DNA of 64,000 nucleotides. Origin: Cupriavidus lacunae. Lineage in GTDB: Bacteria > Pseudomonadota > Gammaproteobacteria > Burkholderiales > Burkholderiaceae. Under the pieces are notes generated by a model. It was not told where the DNA came from. It worked only from the letters and a program-made list of their open reading frames with translations, and did not search any database. Every line of letters begins with the position of its first letter. Positions within the stretch are counted from its first letter, which is position 1. This document shows positions 34,811-42,595 of this stretch, in pieces. Position numbers and translations under genes: made by a program. Location of the stretch: assembly GCF_003353055.1 (NCBI RefSeq), contig NZ_QKWJ01000035.1, positions 707-64,706 of the forward strand. The letters run 5' to 3'.

Positions 34811-37085
34811 AGAGGTGTTTCTTCACCAGTTCAAGGTCAGCCTTGAGCAGCGCTGGGCCGCCGTAGCGCTGAGCCAACGTGGTGAAGCTGCCGAACTGCT
34901 CGGCAAATTGCGGGGCGCTGTAGGTCCGAGCCTGCTCGAGGTCGTCGATGCCAAACAGGCGATAGTGGTCGAGCGCCGTTTGCCACAGATGGGTTTTGAA
35001 TCGCAGGCTCTCGGGAACCGCGGCTTCGCCCAGGTGGTCGAGCAGCCATATCTGGTCTTCGTCCCACAGGCGGTTGGCGCGGTCGGCGCGGTTGGGTACG
35101 CGCGGCAGTTGGAAACCGATCTTGGCCAGGATGTCCACGTCGTCGGCATCGGGCAGGTCTAGGTAATGCCGGAAGGCCGAGGGATAAATGTCGCGGTCAT
35201 GCAGGGCTTCGCGCAGTTCCTGGCGGCTGCCTTTGTCGATCCAGATGCGTAGCAGCTCGTCCATGCCCTTGTGGCTGACATCTAGGATGAATTCGCGCGA
35301 CTGCTCGGTGTACTCGTCGAAGGGCACCTTGCGGCCATCCGCCAGGCAGACGTAGCGGTTCTCGGTGGAGATGATCACCGACACGCCTTCGCCGATGGGC
35401 TTGGGCGCAGTGTCCTCGCCTTTTTTCTTCTGGGGCTTGCTGCTAGCGGCTGTGGCCTTTTGCCTATTGGCTGGGTGGCCGTCGAACTCGGCGTCCTCCA
35501 GCTGGCTGGCGCCGGAGTAATCGAAGATGGTGAAGTAACGCTTGTTGATGTCCTCGCACAAGCGGGTGCCACGCCCCTTCATCTGTTTGTAGAGGATGGC
35601 ACTGCGGAGCGGGCGCATGAACACCACGTTCTTCACGTCGGGTGCGTCGAACCCCGTGGTGAGCAAATCGACCGTGACTGCGACGCGTGGATTGCTCGGG
35701 CCGACGACGGCGAAGTTGCGTTCCAGTTGATGGCTGTTGCGCTCGGCTCGGGTGATGCGGGCGGCATAATCGTTGTTACCGGACAGGCGGCGCAGTTCCT
35801 GCGCCATGAAGGCGGCATGTGTATCGTCCACGCAGAACACAATGGTTTTTTCGTCGCGCAGCTCGTACTTACCCAGCACCTCCCACAGGTCCTCGGCGAT
35901 GGCCCTAGTGCGATCCGGCATGCGGATGTCGCGCTCGAAATTAGCGGTGGTGTAGCGCTTGCCGTCCAGGCCGGTGTAGCCATCCTCATCGACGTTGGTG
36001 ATGCGCTCCTCCAGCAGGTAGGGCACGAGGAAGCCGTCCTCGATGGCCTGCTTGAGGCTATAGGTGTAGACCGGGTCGCCAAAGTAATGCTGGGTGTCGC
36101 GGCGCTTTTCTTCGTCCGTCAGCGCCCGCTCGCCTTCTTCCAACTCGCGTGGTGTGGCGGTGAGGCCCAGTTGCAGGGCGCCGCCAAAGTGTTCGAGCAC
36201 GCCGAACCAATCACCAAAGCCCGAGCGGTGACATTCGTCGACGACCACCAGATCGAAGAAGTCCGGGTCATAGTGCTCGTAGACCTTCTTGCCATCCAGC
36301 TCCTCGTCAAGGCTCTGGTAATTGGCAAAGAACACCTTGCCCACCAGATGCTGGCCTTGGGCGACGGTATCCTTGTCGATCTGAACGCGCTCGGAAGCCG
36401 AATAGGCGCTGAAAGCCCGATAAGCTTGGTCCTTGAGGCTGTTGCGGTCAGTCAGGAACAGCACATGTTCGCGCTTGAGCGCCTTGCCGTTCAGTAGCTT
36501 CCACACCAACTGGAAGATGGTGAAGGTCTTGCCAGTGCCGGTTGCCATAAGCAGCAACACGCGGTCATTGCCTTGCGCGAACTGCCACATGGCCTTGTTG
36601 ATGGCCACGTCTTGATAGGGGCGCACGCCTTTGCGCGAGACCTGATCCATGTGATAGCCGGCGGCGAACGCGCCTTCCCAGCGGCACCAGTCGACCGACA
36701 CGCCCATGCGGGCGATCAGCTCTTCAGGTGACGGCGGCCCGCTCAGCGGCTCGAAATCGCCGGTGTCATTGTCCGTCAGGATCCAGTCGTTGCCGTTTGA
36801 GGCAATCGAGAAACGTAGGGACAGGCGGCGGGCATAGCGCGACGCTTGCTGCATGCCATTGGCAGCACTTTCACCCTCGTGTTTGGCTTCCAGAATGGCG
36901 AGTGGCACGCCTTTGTAGCGCAGCAAGTAATCGGCGATGATCGACTGCGTTGCGTCGTACATCGCCTCACCAGTTAGGTTGACCCGTCCAGGCCCGATGC
37001 GAAGTTGCTCCTGCCACGACCAACCGAGCGCCGCCAGGCGGGGCTCGATTAGTTCTTTGCAGGTGAGTCGTTCGTTGCGTGCCAT
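34791..37085 (-). CDS. hsdR: Type I restriction endonuclease subunit HsdR
   Basis: A 764-residue motor nuclease. Nuclease residues are Asp52, and Glu66-Ala-Lys68 in AILEAKHE, followed by QASRYARRL, the usual Q-x3-Y element. The helicase has Walker A ATGTGKT (181-187), DECH (283-286) and the motif VI-like YKQMKGRGTRL. First gene of the operon; 59 bases lie between the predicted sigma-54 start and its ATG. The motifs are complete, so an active enzyme is expected. Being first and sharing one promoter with hsdM means nuclease and methylase are switched together. Confidence 0.94.
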   Translation of the reverse strand: MARNERLTCKELIEPRLAALGWSWQEQLRIGPGRVNLTGEAMYDATQSIIADYLLRYKGVPLAILEAKHEGESAANGMQQASRYARRLSLRFSIASNGNDWILTDNDTGDFEPLSGPPSPEELIARMGVSVDWCRWEGAFAAGYHMDQVSRKGVRPYQDVAINKAMWQFAQGNDRVLLLMATGTGKTFTIFQLVWKLLNGKALKREHVLFLTDRNSLKDQAYRAFSAYSASERVQIDKDTVAQGQHLVGKVFFANYQSLDEELDGKKVYEHYDPDFFDLVVVDECHRSGFGDWFGVLEHFGGALQLGLTATPRELEEGERALTDEEKRRDTQHYFGDPVYTYSLKQAIEDGFLVPYLLEERITNVDEDGYTGLDGKRYTTANFERDIRMPDRTRAIAEDLWEVLGKYELRDEKTIVFCVDDTHAAFMAQELRRLSGNNDYAARITRAERNSHQLERNFAVVGPSNPRVAVTVDLLTTGFDAPDVKNVVFMRPLRSAILYKQMKGRGTRLCEDINKRYFTIFDYSGASQLEDAEFDGHPANRQKATAASSKPQKKKGEDTAPKPIGEGVSVIISTENRYVCLADGRKVPFDEYTEQSREFILDVSHKGMDELLRIWIDKGSRQELREALHDRDIYPSAFRHYLDLPDADDVDILAKIGFQLPRVPNRADRANRLWDEDQIWLLDHLGEAAVPESLRFKTHLWQTALDHYRLFGIDDLEQARTYSAPQFAEQFGSFTTLAQRYGGPALLKADLELVKKHLYVPMAA

Positions 37086-37154
37086 TGGATGTGCCTTAGT
37101 TAAGTTTTATGTTTCGGCGTGGGTCATAAGAAAAGTTGCGAATGGCCTCTTATA

Positions 37155-37170
37155 AGCAGAAGGCGTGCCA
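37155..37170 (-). promoter_or_regulatory. Sigma-54 (-24/-12) promoter of the hsdR operon
   Basis: On the minus strand TGGCACG-CCTT-CTGCT: the invariant GG and GC are 10 bases apart, and 10 of the 11 defined bases of TGGCACG-N4-TTGC match. It lies 5 bases past the stop of the activator gene and about 70 bases before the hsdR ATG. Start of transcription is expected near 37143. Confidence 0.85.
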
Positions 37171-37175
37171 ACTAG

Positions 37176-38669
37176 CTACCCCCCATATTTTTGCAGCCAG
37201 TTGCTCAGAGTTTGGTAGCTGCCCAGGCCAAGCAGGCGGGCTGCCTCGGACTTGTTGCCATGGGTCAGTGCCATCGCGCGTTCAAGGTAGTGGCGTGCCA
37301 CGTCTCCAATAATTTCTGGCAGAGAAATGGCATGGTCCAAAGGACGTCCAAGAACAGATTCAACACTGGGAGGGACGGTCACCGCCAACGACTCTGCGAC
37401 GTCCTGAGCCGTGATCCGGTCACCAGTGGCCCAGATGCTGGCCCGCAGCAAAGTATTATGCAGCTCTCGCACATTGCCGGGCCAAGAATGCTGAATCATA
37501 AGATTTTTAGCGCCAATATCCAGTTTCTTATGCTTGAACCCTGGTTGAGTTGATGCCTCGGCATTGATGCTGGCTAGAATCGACTCTATCAACAGGCCGA
37601 GATCCCCTTCTCGCTGGCGCAGGGGTGGCAGCAATAGCACCCCGACAGCCAAACGATGGAACAGATCTTCCCGAAAGTGACCTTTTCTTATCTCGTCGGG
37701 CAAGACACGATTGGTAGCGGCGATGACCCGGATGTCGATGGGCTTGGCCTTGGTGGCGCCTACGCGTGTGACTTCACGCTCTTGCAGAACCCTAAGAAGC
37801 CGTACTTGTGAGGCAAGAGGCAACTCACCAATTTCGTCGAGAAATAAGGTGCCGCCCTCAGCAGCCTCGAAATACCCGGCACGGCCAGATGCGGCGCCCG
37901 TGAACGCCCCTTTCTCATGGCCAAACAACTCGGCATCGACCAGTTCCTGGGGGATGGCGCCGCAGTTGACTGCAACAAACGGTCTGCCGCTTCGAACGCT
38001 CGCCTGATGGATGGCCCGGGCAAAGAGCTCCTTCCCAGTTCCTGACTCCCCCTGGATCAGCACCGGAACTTCACGCAGGGCCAAACGGTGCGCCATGGCA
38101 ACTGTGCGCTTCATCGCCGCACACCGATGAATGATCGCCGTGAAAGCAGGCGACTCCGGCGGCAGGCCCTGCATCAGTCTGGTCAGCGCCTCGTCGGCCG
38201 TTTTGTCGCTGGCAGGCACGAACTCCGCAGACAGCTCAAAAGGGATGCTGACTTCTTTGACTCCCTGCTCGCGCGACGACTCAATCAATCTGGCTGGGTA
38301 ACGTGTCTTGGCCAAGAGCAACCAGATGGCAGCCATCGCCGGCGTGCCTGGACTGAGATGGAACGTCAAGGGGGTAGTTGGAGAAGCCTGCCGAACCTCT
38401 TCGATGACGGGTGTGGCTGCTTTGAATATCTCCTCAAAGCTGGTCGGGCTGGTGAGCTTGACTTGGTGCGATGAGACAGTTGCATCCGTCTGACATTCAA
38501 GCCAGCGCGCGTAGGCACGAGTTTTCGATGCGGAGTGATCGGAGAGGAGATGAACCACATCGAAGCCCATTGCCTTGATAGCGCCAAGGATGGGGCCGCC
38601 CTCTCCGGAGTCAGGCGACTCGGATGCGCGCAGATCCGTATTACCCAACCAGGCCAGCAGGATTGACAT
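37176..38669 (-). CDS. RtcR-like CARF-domain sigma-54-dependent activator
   Basis: A 497-residue activator. Residues 1-150 form a CARF-like nucleotide-sensing domain: [13 protein letters not shown] opens it and [20 protein letters not shown] (about 103-122) is the conserved CARF loop-helix. Then comes a sigma-54 AAA+ domain: GESGTGKE (207-214), GAFTGA (254-259), [11 protein letters not shown] (272-282). The C-terminus is a Fis-type HTH ([20 protein letters not shown]). The ATG at 38669 is preferred to a TTG one codon upstream. In RtcR itself this order controls RNA-repair genes; no rtcAB is present here, and the gene points at the hsdR operon instead. The ligand is unknown. Confidence 0.88.
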   Translation of the reverse strand: MSILLAWLGNTDLRASESPDSGEGGPILGAIKAMGFDVVHLLSDHSASKTRAYARWLECQTDATVSSHQVKLTSPTSFEEIFKAATPVIEEVRQASPTTPLTFHLSPGTPAMAAIWLLLAKTRYPARLIESSREQGVKEVSIPFELSAEFVPASDKTADEALTRLMQGLPPESPAFTAIIHRCAAMKRTVAMAHRLALREVPVLIQGESGTGKELFARAIHQASVRSGRPFVAVNCGAIPQELVDAELFGHEKGAFTGAASGRAGYFEAAEGGTLFLDEIGELPLASQVRLLRVLQEREVTRVGATKAKPIDIRVIAATNRVLPDEIRKGHFREDLFHRLAVGVLLLPPLRQREGDLGLLIESILASINAEASTQPGFKHKKLDIGAKNLMIQHSWPGNVRELHNTLLRASIWATGDRITAQDVAESLAVTVPPSVESVLGRPLDHAISLPEIIGDVARHYLERAMALTHGNKSEAARLLGLGSYQTLSNWLQKYGG

Positions 38670-38703
38670 CAACTAGAATTTTTCGTGCAGAAACATAAGA
38701 AAG

Positions 38704-38732
38704 ATTGTACTTTGTGGAAGGTTGATTGAAAA
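38704..38732 (-). promoter_or_regulatory. Candidate sigma-70 promoter of the CARF activator
   Basis: On the minus strand TTTTCA, a 17-base spacer and TACAAT lie about 35 bases before the activator ATG. TACAAT is one base from the -10 consensus; the -35 match is 4 of 6. It would give basal expression of the sensor. Confidence 0.4.
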
Positions 38733-38827
38733 CGGCTTGGCTCCATGATCGATCAGAGGGGGCGGCAGGAGCAGGTGCCACGGGGGATCTGGGGCAACAG
38801 GACTGTAAGTAGGTGGCAAGCCAAGTG

Positions 38828-39277
38828 ATGAGTGAGCGAAAAACGCGCCCTTCACGGGCGACCTTATTAACCCGCGACGGCGTTATCACCGGTTGGCGAG
38901 CCTCTCTTCACGTTTTGGCCGAACGCCAACGCGGCGGACCACGCGAGCGGAAGGGTAGCACCTGGTTAGTGCTCGAAGGCGAGTTGACCGAGCCGGTGGC
39001 CGGCGTCTCGGGCTTTTCGATTCACGTGTTTCCAGTCTCAGAACCCTGCGTGGGTCAAGCTGAGATCCCGTCCGTCGGAAGCTTTATTCGCACCAAGCCT
39101 GTGATGGATGGCGTTGTGGAGCTGTCGGAAAGAGAGTTCGATTTTGTCGTCACACTGGTCGCCGCAGGGCGGATCGCGTCATGCTCGGTCGCATTTCAGC
39201 CACCGCGCTACCGGCGCGCCCTGATAGCCAGAGTCAGTTTCAGCAGCGACCCGCCGACACCGGAAGATGAGACCTGA
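38828..39277 (+). CDS. Hypothetical protein divergent from the CARF activator
   Basis: A 149-residue protein not recognised. It has an Arg/Lys-rich start, a mostly beta-type body (WLVLEGELTEPVAGVSGFSIHVF, EFDFVVTLVAAGRIASCSV) and an acidic tail. The ATG at 38828 is chosen over a GTG five codons upstream. No hydrophobic segment or catalytic motif. It reads away from the activator and is followed by the TPR-like gene on the same strand after 191 bases. Confidence 0.5.
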   Translation: MSERKTRPSRATLLTRDGVITGWRASLHVLAERQRGGPRERKGSTWLVLEGELTEPVAGVSGFSIHVFPVSEPCVGQAEIPSVGSFIRTKPVMDGVVELSEREFDFVVTLVAAGRIASCSVAFQPPRYRRALIARVSFSSDPPTPEDET

Positions 39278-39372
39278 GACAGTCCACTTGGGATGTGGTC
39301 GACGGCGTCTGCTCCGCCGAGCACCTGTAAGGCAGTGAGCAATTTGAAGAGCAGACCCTACCTAAGTGGGGT

Positions 39373-39388
39373 GGGCAAACTCTCTGCT
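39373..39388 (+). promoter_or_regulatory. Possible second sigma-54 promoter, ahead of the TPR-like gene
   Basis: GGGCAAA-CTCT-CTGCT has GG and GC exactly 10 bases apart and shares CTGCT with the hsdR promoter, but it differs from TGGCACG at three positions. It lies 80 bases before the ATG of the next gene. Weak on its own. Confidence 0.35.
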
Positions 39389-39468
39389 CGGCAGGGAGTA
39401 TTGCCTCGAAGTCATATTGGAGTGCATTCTCGGGGCCATTCGGGAAGAGGGAAGTCATTACCACCACC

Positions 39469-40545
39469 ATGAGCATTTCGACTCTCTTCGATATCGCCCG
39501 TCACTTCTGCGTGAGTGACATCAGCAGCGCGATCATCCCGGCAACCCGCCTCAGCAATATCCTAGGCAGCATGCATCATGGGCGACCGCTCACGGAGCTG
39601 TCCCTGAAGTTCCTACAGGAGCAGAACCTCATCGGATTGCACCTGTTGGCCACCGGCCAGATCAATTATGAGACCTTCGTTGCGGTCGCCGGCCCGGAGT
39701 TTCAGGCCCGGATGCTAGCTGCCGAGACCGAACGCCAGGCCAAGGCTGCCGACCTCATGGCCCGAGAGGCGGAGTGGGCAGCGAAGTACAAGCGCGAGTG
39801 CGATGCTGCGGAACTCGCCCGCAAAGCTCGCGAGAGCGATCCCAAGTACATAGCCAGGATGAAGAATCAAGCCCTACGCCGGAAGTACAGGCTGGACTTC
39901 ATCGATAAGCCTCTGTTTGCTCGGATGATGGGCATCCTCAGAAATATCGACTCTGGCAGTCGCCTGACCGTCGACGATTATATTTGGCTCACTACAGCGG
40001 CCGGGGAGCACTTCACGGAAGAGTTGCAGGATGCCTACCACCTGCGCGAGGCCGAGTTCTTCACGGAAGAATACCGTCGCACCCAAGACCCTTGGAACGC
40101 GGTCAATGCCAGCAGCCACTATCGTAAATGCGATCACGCTGATGCGGCGCTCGAACTGCTCGACAGCGTGCCGGCCCACCGTCTCAAAGACCCTAAGACC
40201 AAGGCCGCCGTGTGCACCACGCGCGCCGGTGTAATGCGCGACATGGGCCGGCTGAACGATGCCCGGCATTTGGGCGAGCAGGGACATGCTTTCCAGCCGC
40301 GGGACTTCCGTCCATGCACCTTGCTAGGCGCCGTGCATATGGAACTGGGTAACTTTGGCGAAGCCCGCAACTGGTACGCCCAGGCTGAAGAGCGCGGCGC
40401 CAGCACGCGAATCATCGATTCGGAGTTGCGAGCCATCTTCCTACGAGTGGATAAGGCCAAGCGCCAAGCCATGAGGGCTTTTCTGTTGGCAGAAGATCCG
40501 AACCGGTACCGCTGGGTAAATGACAAGCACTATCGGAGCACCTGA
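39469..40545 (+). CDS. Helical TPR-like protein of unknown function
   Basis: A 358-residue protein. The middle (about 90-135) is a highly charged predicted coiled coil with ARMLAAETERQAKAADLMAREAEW. The last 150 residues contain TPR-like helix pairs (HADAALELLDSVPAHR, RLNDARHLGEQGHAFQPRD, LGNFGEARNWYAQAEERG). No enzymatic motif. It is transcribed away from the CARF activator and may share its regulation through a weak sigma-54-like site. Possibly a scaffold in the same system; not named. Confidence 0.6.
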   Translation: MSISTLFDIARHFCVSDISSAIIPATRLSNILGSMHHGRPLTELSLKFLQEQNLIGLHLLATGQINYETFVAVAGPEFQARMLAAETERQAKAADLMAREAEWAAKYKRECDAAELARKARESDPKYIARMKNQALRRKYRLDFIDKPLFARMMGILRNIDSGSRLTVDDYIWLTTAAGEHFTEELQDAYHLREAEFFTEEYRRTQDPWNAVNASSHYRKCDHADAALELLDSVPAHRLKDPKTKAAVCTTRAGVMRDMGRLNDARHLGEQGHAFQPRDFRPCTLLGAVHMELGNFGEARNWYAQAEERGASTRIIDSELRAIFLRVDKAKRQAMRAFLLAEDPNRYRWVNDKHYRST

Positions 40546-40660
40546 TTCGCTCAGTAATTCGCGGTTAGCTTGAAAGCTGTTGAAGTGGGTGGCGAGCAAG
40601 GGCCGCACCGCCTATCAGGGTGCCGGACAGCGCCACGCAGCCGATTTTACTAGTCGCAGG

Positions 40661-40723
40661 CCGAGCGAACCCCGGGCCTGGTCGATGCGTCGCTTTAACT
40701 CTAGATTGAGTTCGGCGGAAGGC
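40661..40723. repeat. 63-bp repeat, copy 1
   Basis: Matches 41608-41670 at 55 of 63 bases, in the same orientation. On the minus strand both encode LNLELKRRI(D/E)Q(A/S)RG, so this is a fragment of a duplicated gene or gene end. Confidence 0.8.
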
Positions 40724-40748
40724 ACAGGGAGTCCCGCCGGAGTCCGCG

Positions 40749-40798
40749 TCTGTCCCAAGTTTGTCCTAAGTTTGTCCCAAGTTTGTCCCACGGGACAA
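40749..40798. repeat. Four 11-bp iteron-like repeats with a palindromic end
   Basis: Four tandem units of the form TTTGTCC(C/T)AAG (the first TCTGTCCCAAG, the last ending in ACG), and the last unit runs into the palindrome TTGTCCCACGGGACAA. The pattern resembles iterons of a replication or regulatory site. No gene is visible here. Confidence 0.7.
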
Positions 40799-40834
40799 GG
40801 GATTGGCGGTATGCGCAATGACATGAAGGGAGGC

Positions 40835-41086
40835 CTACCTTGCCCTGCCGGACAGCATCGTCCAAGCGCTTGCCTCCATTGCGCGGCCCTCGCTGTCTAT
40901 CGCCAGCATCGAAGCGCGGCAAATTGCGGGACCCTCTGCCGCGGCCATGGCGAGACGCAGGCGATACATGTCCTCCACCGGGGTGCCCATCATTACGGAC
41001 TGACGGTGTGCCGACTTGCTCATAGACGAGCGACCATTCAGCACCTCCGGCATTGCACTCATGCCTGCCCCAGGACCATTTGACAT
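40835..41086 (-). CDS. Small phage-module protein, paralogue of the product at 42200
   Basis: An 83-residue protein whose SMSKSAHRQSVMMGTPVEDMY stretch and following LRLAMAA...AIDSEG match the protein at 42200-42595 at about 27 of 45 residues. Its family is unknown. It lacks a strong ribosome site and may be the decaying copy of the pair, belonging to a duplication that also carries the 63-bp repeat. Confidence 0.45.
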   Translation of the reverse strand: MSNGPGAGMSAMPEVLNGRSSMSKSAHRQSVMMGTPVEDMYRLRLAMAAAEGPAICRASMLAIDSEGRAMEASAWTMLSGRAR

Positions 41087-41328
41087 GACCTTGCCGCTTC
41101 GAACCTCCTTCCCTTGACATTCACGGTCTGGCGCCCTCCCAAGCCAACATCGCCTACTGCGCCATCACCATCGTTTCGAGCTTTGCGATAGCACTTCATG
41201 CCGTTAGAAAGGATTGGATACGCCGTCTGGGTTGGAAGGGGTGAAGGCTGTGCCGGGGTTTGCCGGGCAACATTGCAACGCCATCGGCAGCGACTAGGAT
41301 TAAATCCTGACCTAATGATGGAGAGTGA

Positions 41329-41550
41329 ATGCTAGGACTCCAGTACACGGGCCTGATCCTTCGGCACTGGAAACAGTGGCGCCCGAAGGCGTACAAGGAA
41401 ATGACGAAGGACGGGACGATTCAGGAGTTCGCCCAGAGCCTAAGTAAGCAGGCGGCGACGCAGGTGGCAACCCTGATGGCAGCGGGGATGCCAAGGCACC
41501 AGGCCGAGGAGTTCGTGATGCCGGACATCCTGCTACCGCCGGAGGACTGA
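41329..41550 (+). CDS. Small conserved phage/island protein
   Basis: A 73-residue protein with GGAG ahead of the ATG. The order LGLQYTGLI ... RPKAYKEMTKDGTI ... AAGMPRHQAEEFVMPDIL resembles short proteins found in phages and integrative elements, though I cannot name the family. It is on the opposite strand to the surrounding satellite genes. Confidence 0.55.
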   Translation: MLGLQYTGLILRHWKQWRPKAYKEMTKDGTIQEFAQSLSKQAATQVATLMAAGMPRHQAEEFVMPDILLPPED

Positions 41551-41607
41551 TAAGTTGCGCAAGTCCCGCGCCAGGAAGCCGACCGGCGAGGCGCTTTGGT
41601 GTGCAGG

Positions 41608-41670
41608 GCGAGCGCACCCCGGGACTGTTCGATGCGTCGCTTTAACTCGAGATTGAGTGCTGCGGAAAGC
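41608..41670. repeat. 63-bp repeat, copy 2
   Basis: Second copy of the repeat at 40661 (87% match), just behind the terminase small-subunit gene. On the minus strand an ATG that overlaps the terminase stop opens into this peptide, so it may be the start of a lost following gene. Confidence 0.75.
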
Positions 41671-41673
41671 AAA

Positions 41674-42222
41674 TCAATCATCCTCCTCGTCAAGCGGTTC
41701 GGCCACCGGCTTTATGTAGGTGCCTTGCACTTGCTTCAGCAGCATGGCCAGCGGGTTCTCTGCTTGGCCGCCGTGGGTTACATCTACTCGCTCCCCGTAT
41801 TTCTTCGGCGCCAGCTTGGACATCAGCCACTTGCGCGTATCGACGCGCAGGCGCGAGCGCTGGATCACGTCGTGGTCGATGCGCATGTTCCCGCCTTCGT
41901 CCTCGTAGGTATCGTTGGTGCCGTCGTCCGCAATCTCCAGAATCTGCTCGGCCATGAATTCCTGTTGCAGCTCCCTCGCGCGCGCGTACTGGGTGCGAAA
42001 CTCCTCGTTCGTGTATAGCCAACGCAACACGGTCGCCTTGTCCGGCATCCCCTCGTCCGCGCATATCTTGCGCAAGCTCTCGCCGCAGGCGAGCCGGATG
42101 CAGATGGTTTCGGCGAGGCGCTGGGTGAACGATGATGGGCGCCCAATGGAGCGATTCGGTGCTACGTTCTTCGTCGCGGGTTTTGCCGGTTTCTTTTGGT
42201 TAGGCTGCTTTGCGGTGCTCAT
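41674..42222 (-). CDS. Terminase small subunit-like protein
   Basis: A 182-residue DNA-packaging-type protein. After a lysine- and proline-rich start it has the HTH region GRPSSFTQRLAETICIRLACGESLRKICADEGMPDKATVLRWL, then EEFRTQYARARELQQEFMAEQILEIADD and RVDTRKWLMSKLAPKKYGERVDV, which together match the Sf6-like terminase small-subunit family. No large subunit, portal or capsid genes follow, so on its own it fits a satellite that redirects helper-phage packaging, or a prophage remnant. Confidence 0.83.
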   Translation of the reverse strand: MSTAKQPNQKKPAKPATKNVAPNRSIGRPSSFTQRLAETICIRLACGESLRKICADEGMPDKATVLRWLYTNEEFRTQYARARELQQEFMAEQILEIADDGTNDTYEDEGGNMRIDHDVIQRSRLRVDTRKWLMSKLAPKKYGERVDVTHGGQAENPLAMLLKQVQGTYIKPVAEPLDEEDD

Positions 42223-42595
42223 CTTCGTGACAGATTTTGTAAAGGGTTATGCCGTTCTCCATGACCACACGGAGCGCCGGCTCATGGCTCAGCGCACGAT
42301 GTGGTGGGTGCGGAGATTTTCGATGCTCCCGCAGGGTGTGCGTGCGTGCCGCGCGTGCTCGGCACAGTATGCCCTTGCTGTCTATCGCCTGAATCGCCGT
42401 ATGGCAAATTGCCGCCCCCGCGACGGCCACGGCTAGACGCAGGCCGTACACATCCTCCACCGAGACTCCTGGCGTCACCGACGGACGGCGTGCCGACTTG
42501 CTCGTAGGCGAGCGGCCATCCTGCACCCTCTGGCATTGCGCCGATGTGAGATGCGCGGTGCGCGGGCGATTCATCCATTGGCGTTTCACGCGCAT
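42200..42595 (-). CDS. Small phage-module protein ahead of the terminase gene
   Basis: A 131-residue protein. SKSARRPSVTPGVSVEDVYG and the following LRLAVAVAGAAICHTAIQAIDSKG match the smaller protein at 40835. Its start overlaps the stop of the HTH protein (ATGCGCGTGA) and its end overlaps the terminase start by 23 bases, so it is translated within one operon. Function not known. Confidence 0.6.
   Translation of the reverse strand: MRVKRQWMNRPRTAHLTSAQCQRVQDGRSPTSKSARRPSVTPGVSVEDVYGLRLAVAVAGAAICHTAIQAIDSKGILCRARAARTHTLREHRKSPHPPHRALSHEPALRVVMENGITLYKICHEDEHRKAA

Noticed and set aside
38760-38790. A sigma-54-like box upstream of the CARF activator (TGGCACC ... CTGCC)
   Set aside because: GG and GC are 11 bases apart, not 10, and spacing is strict for sigma-54. 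A sigma-70-like site closer to the gene explains expression better.
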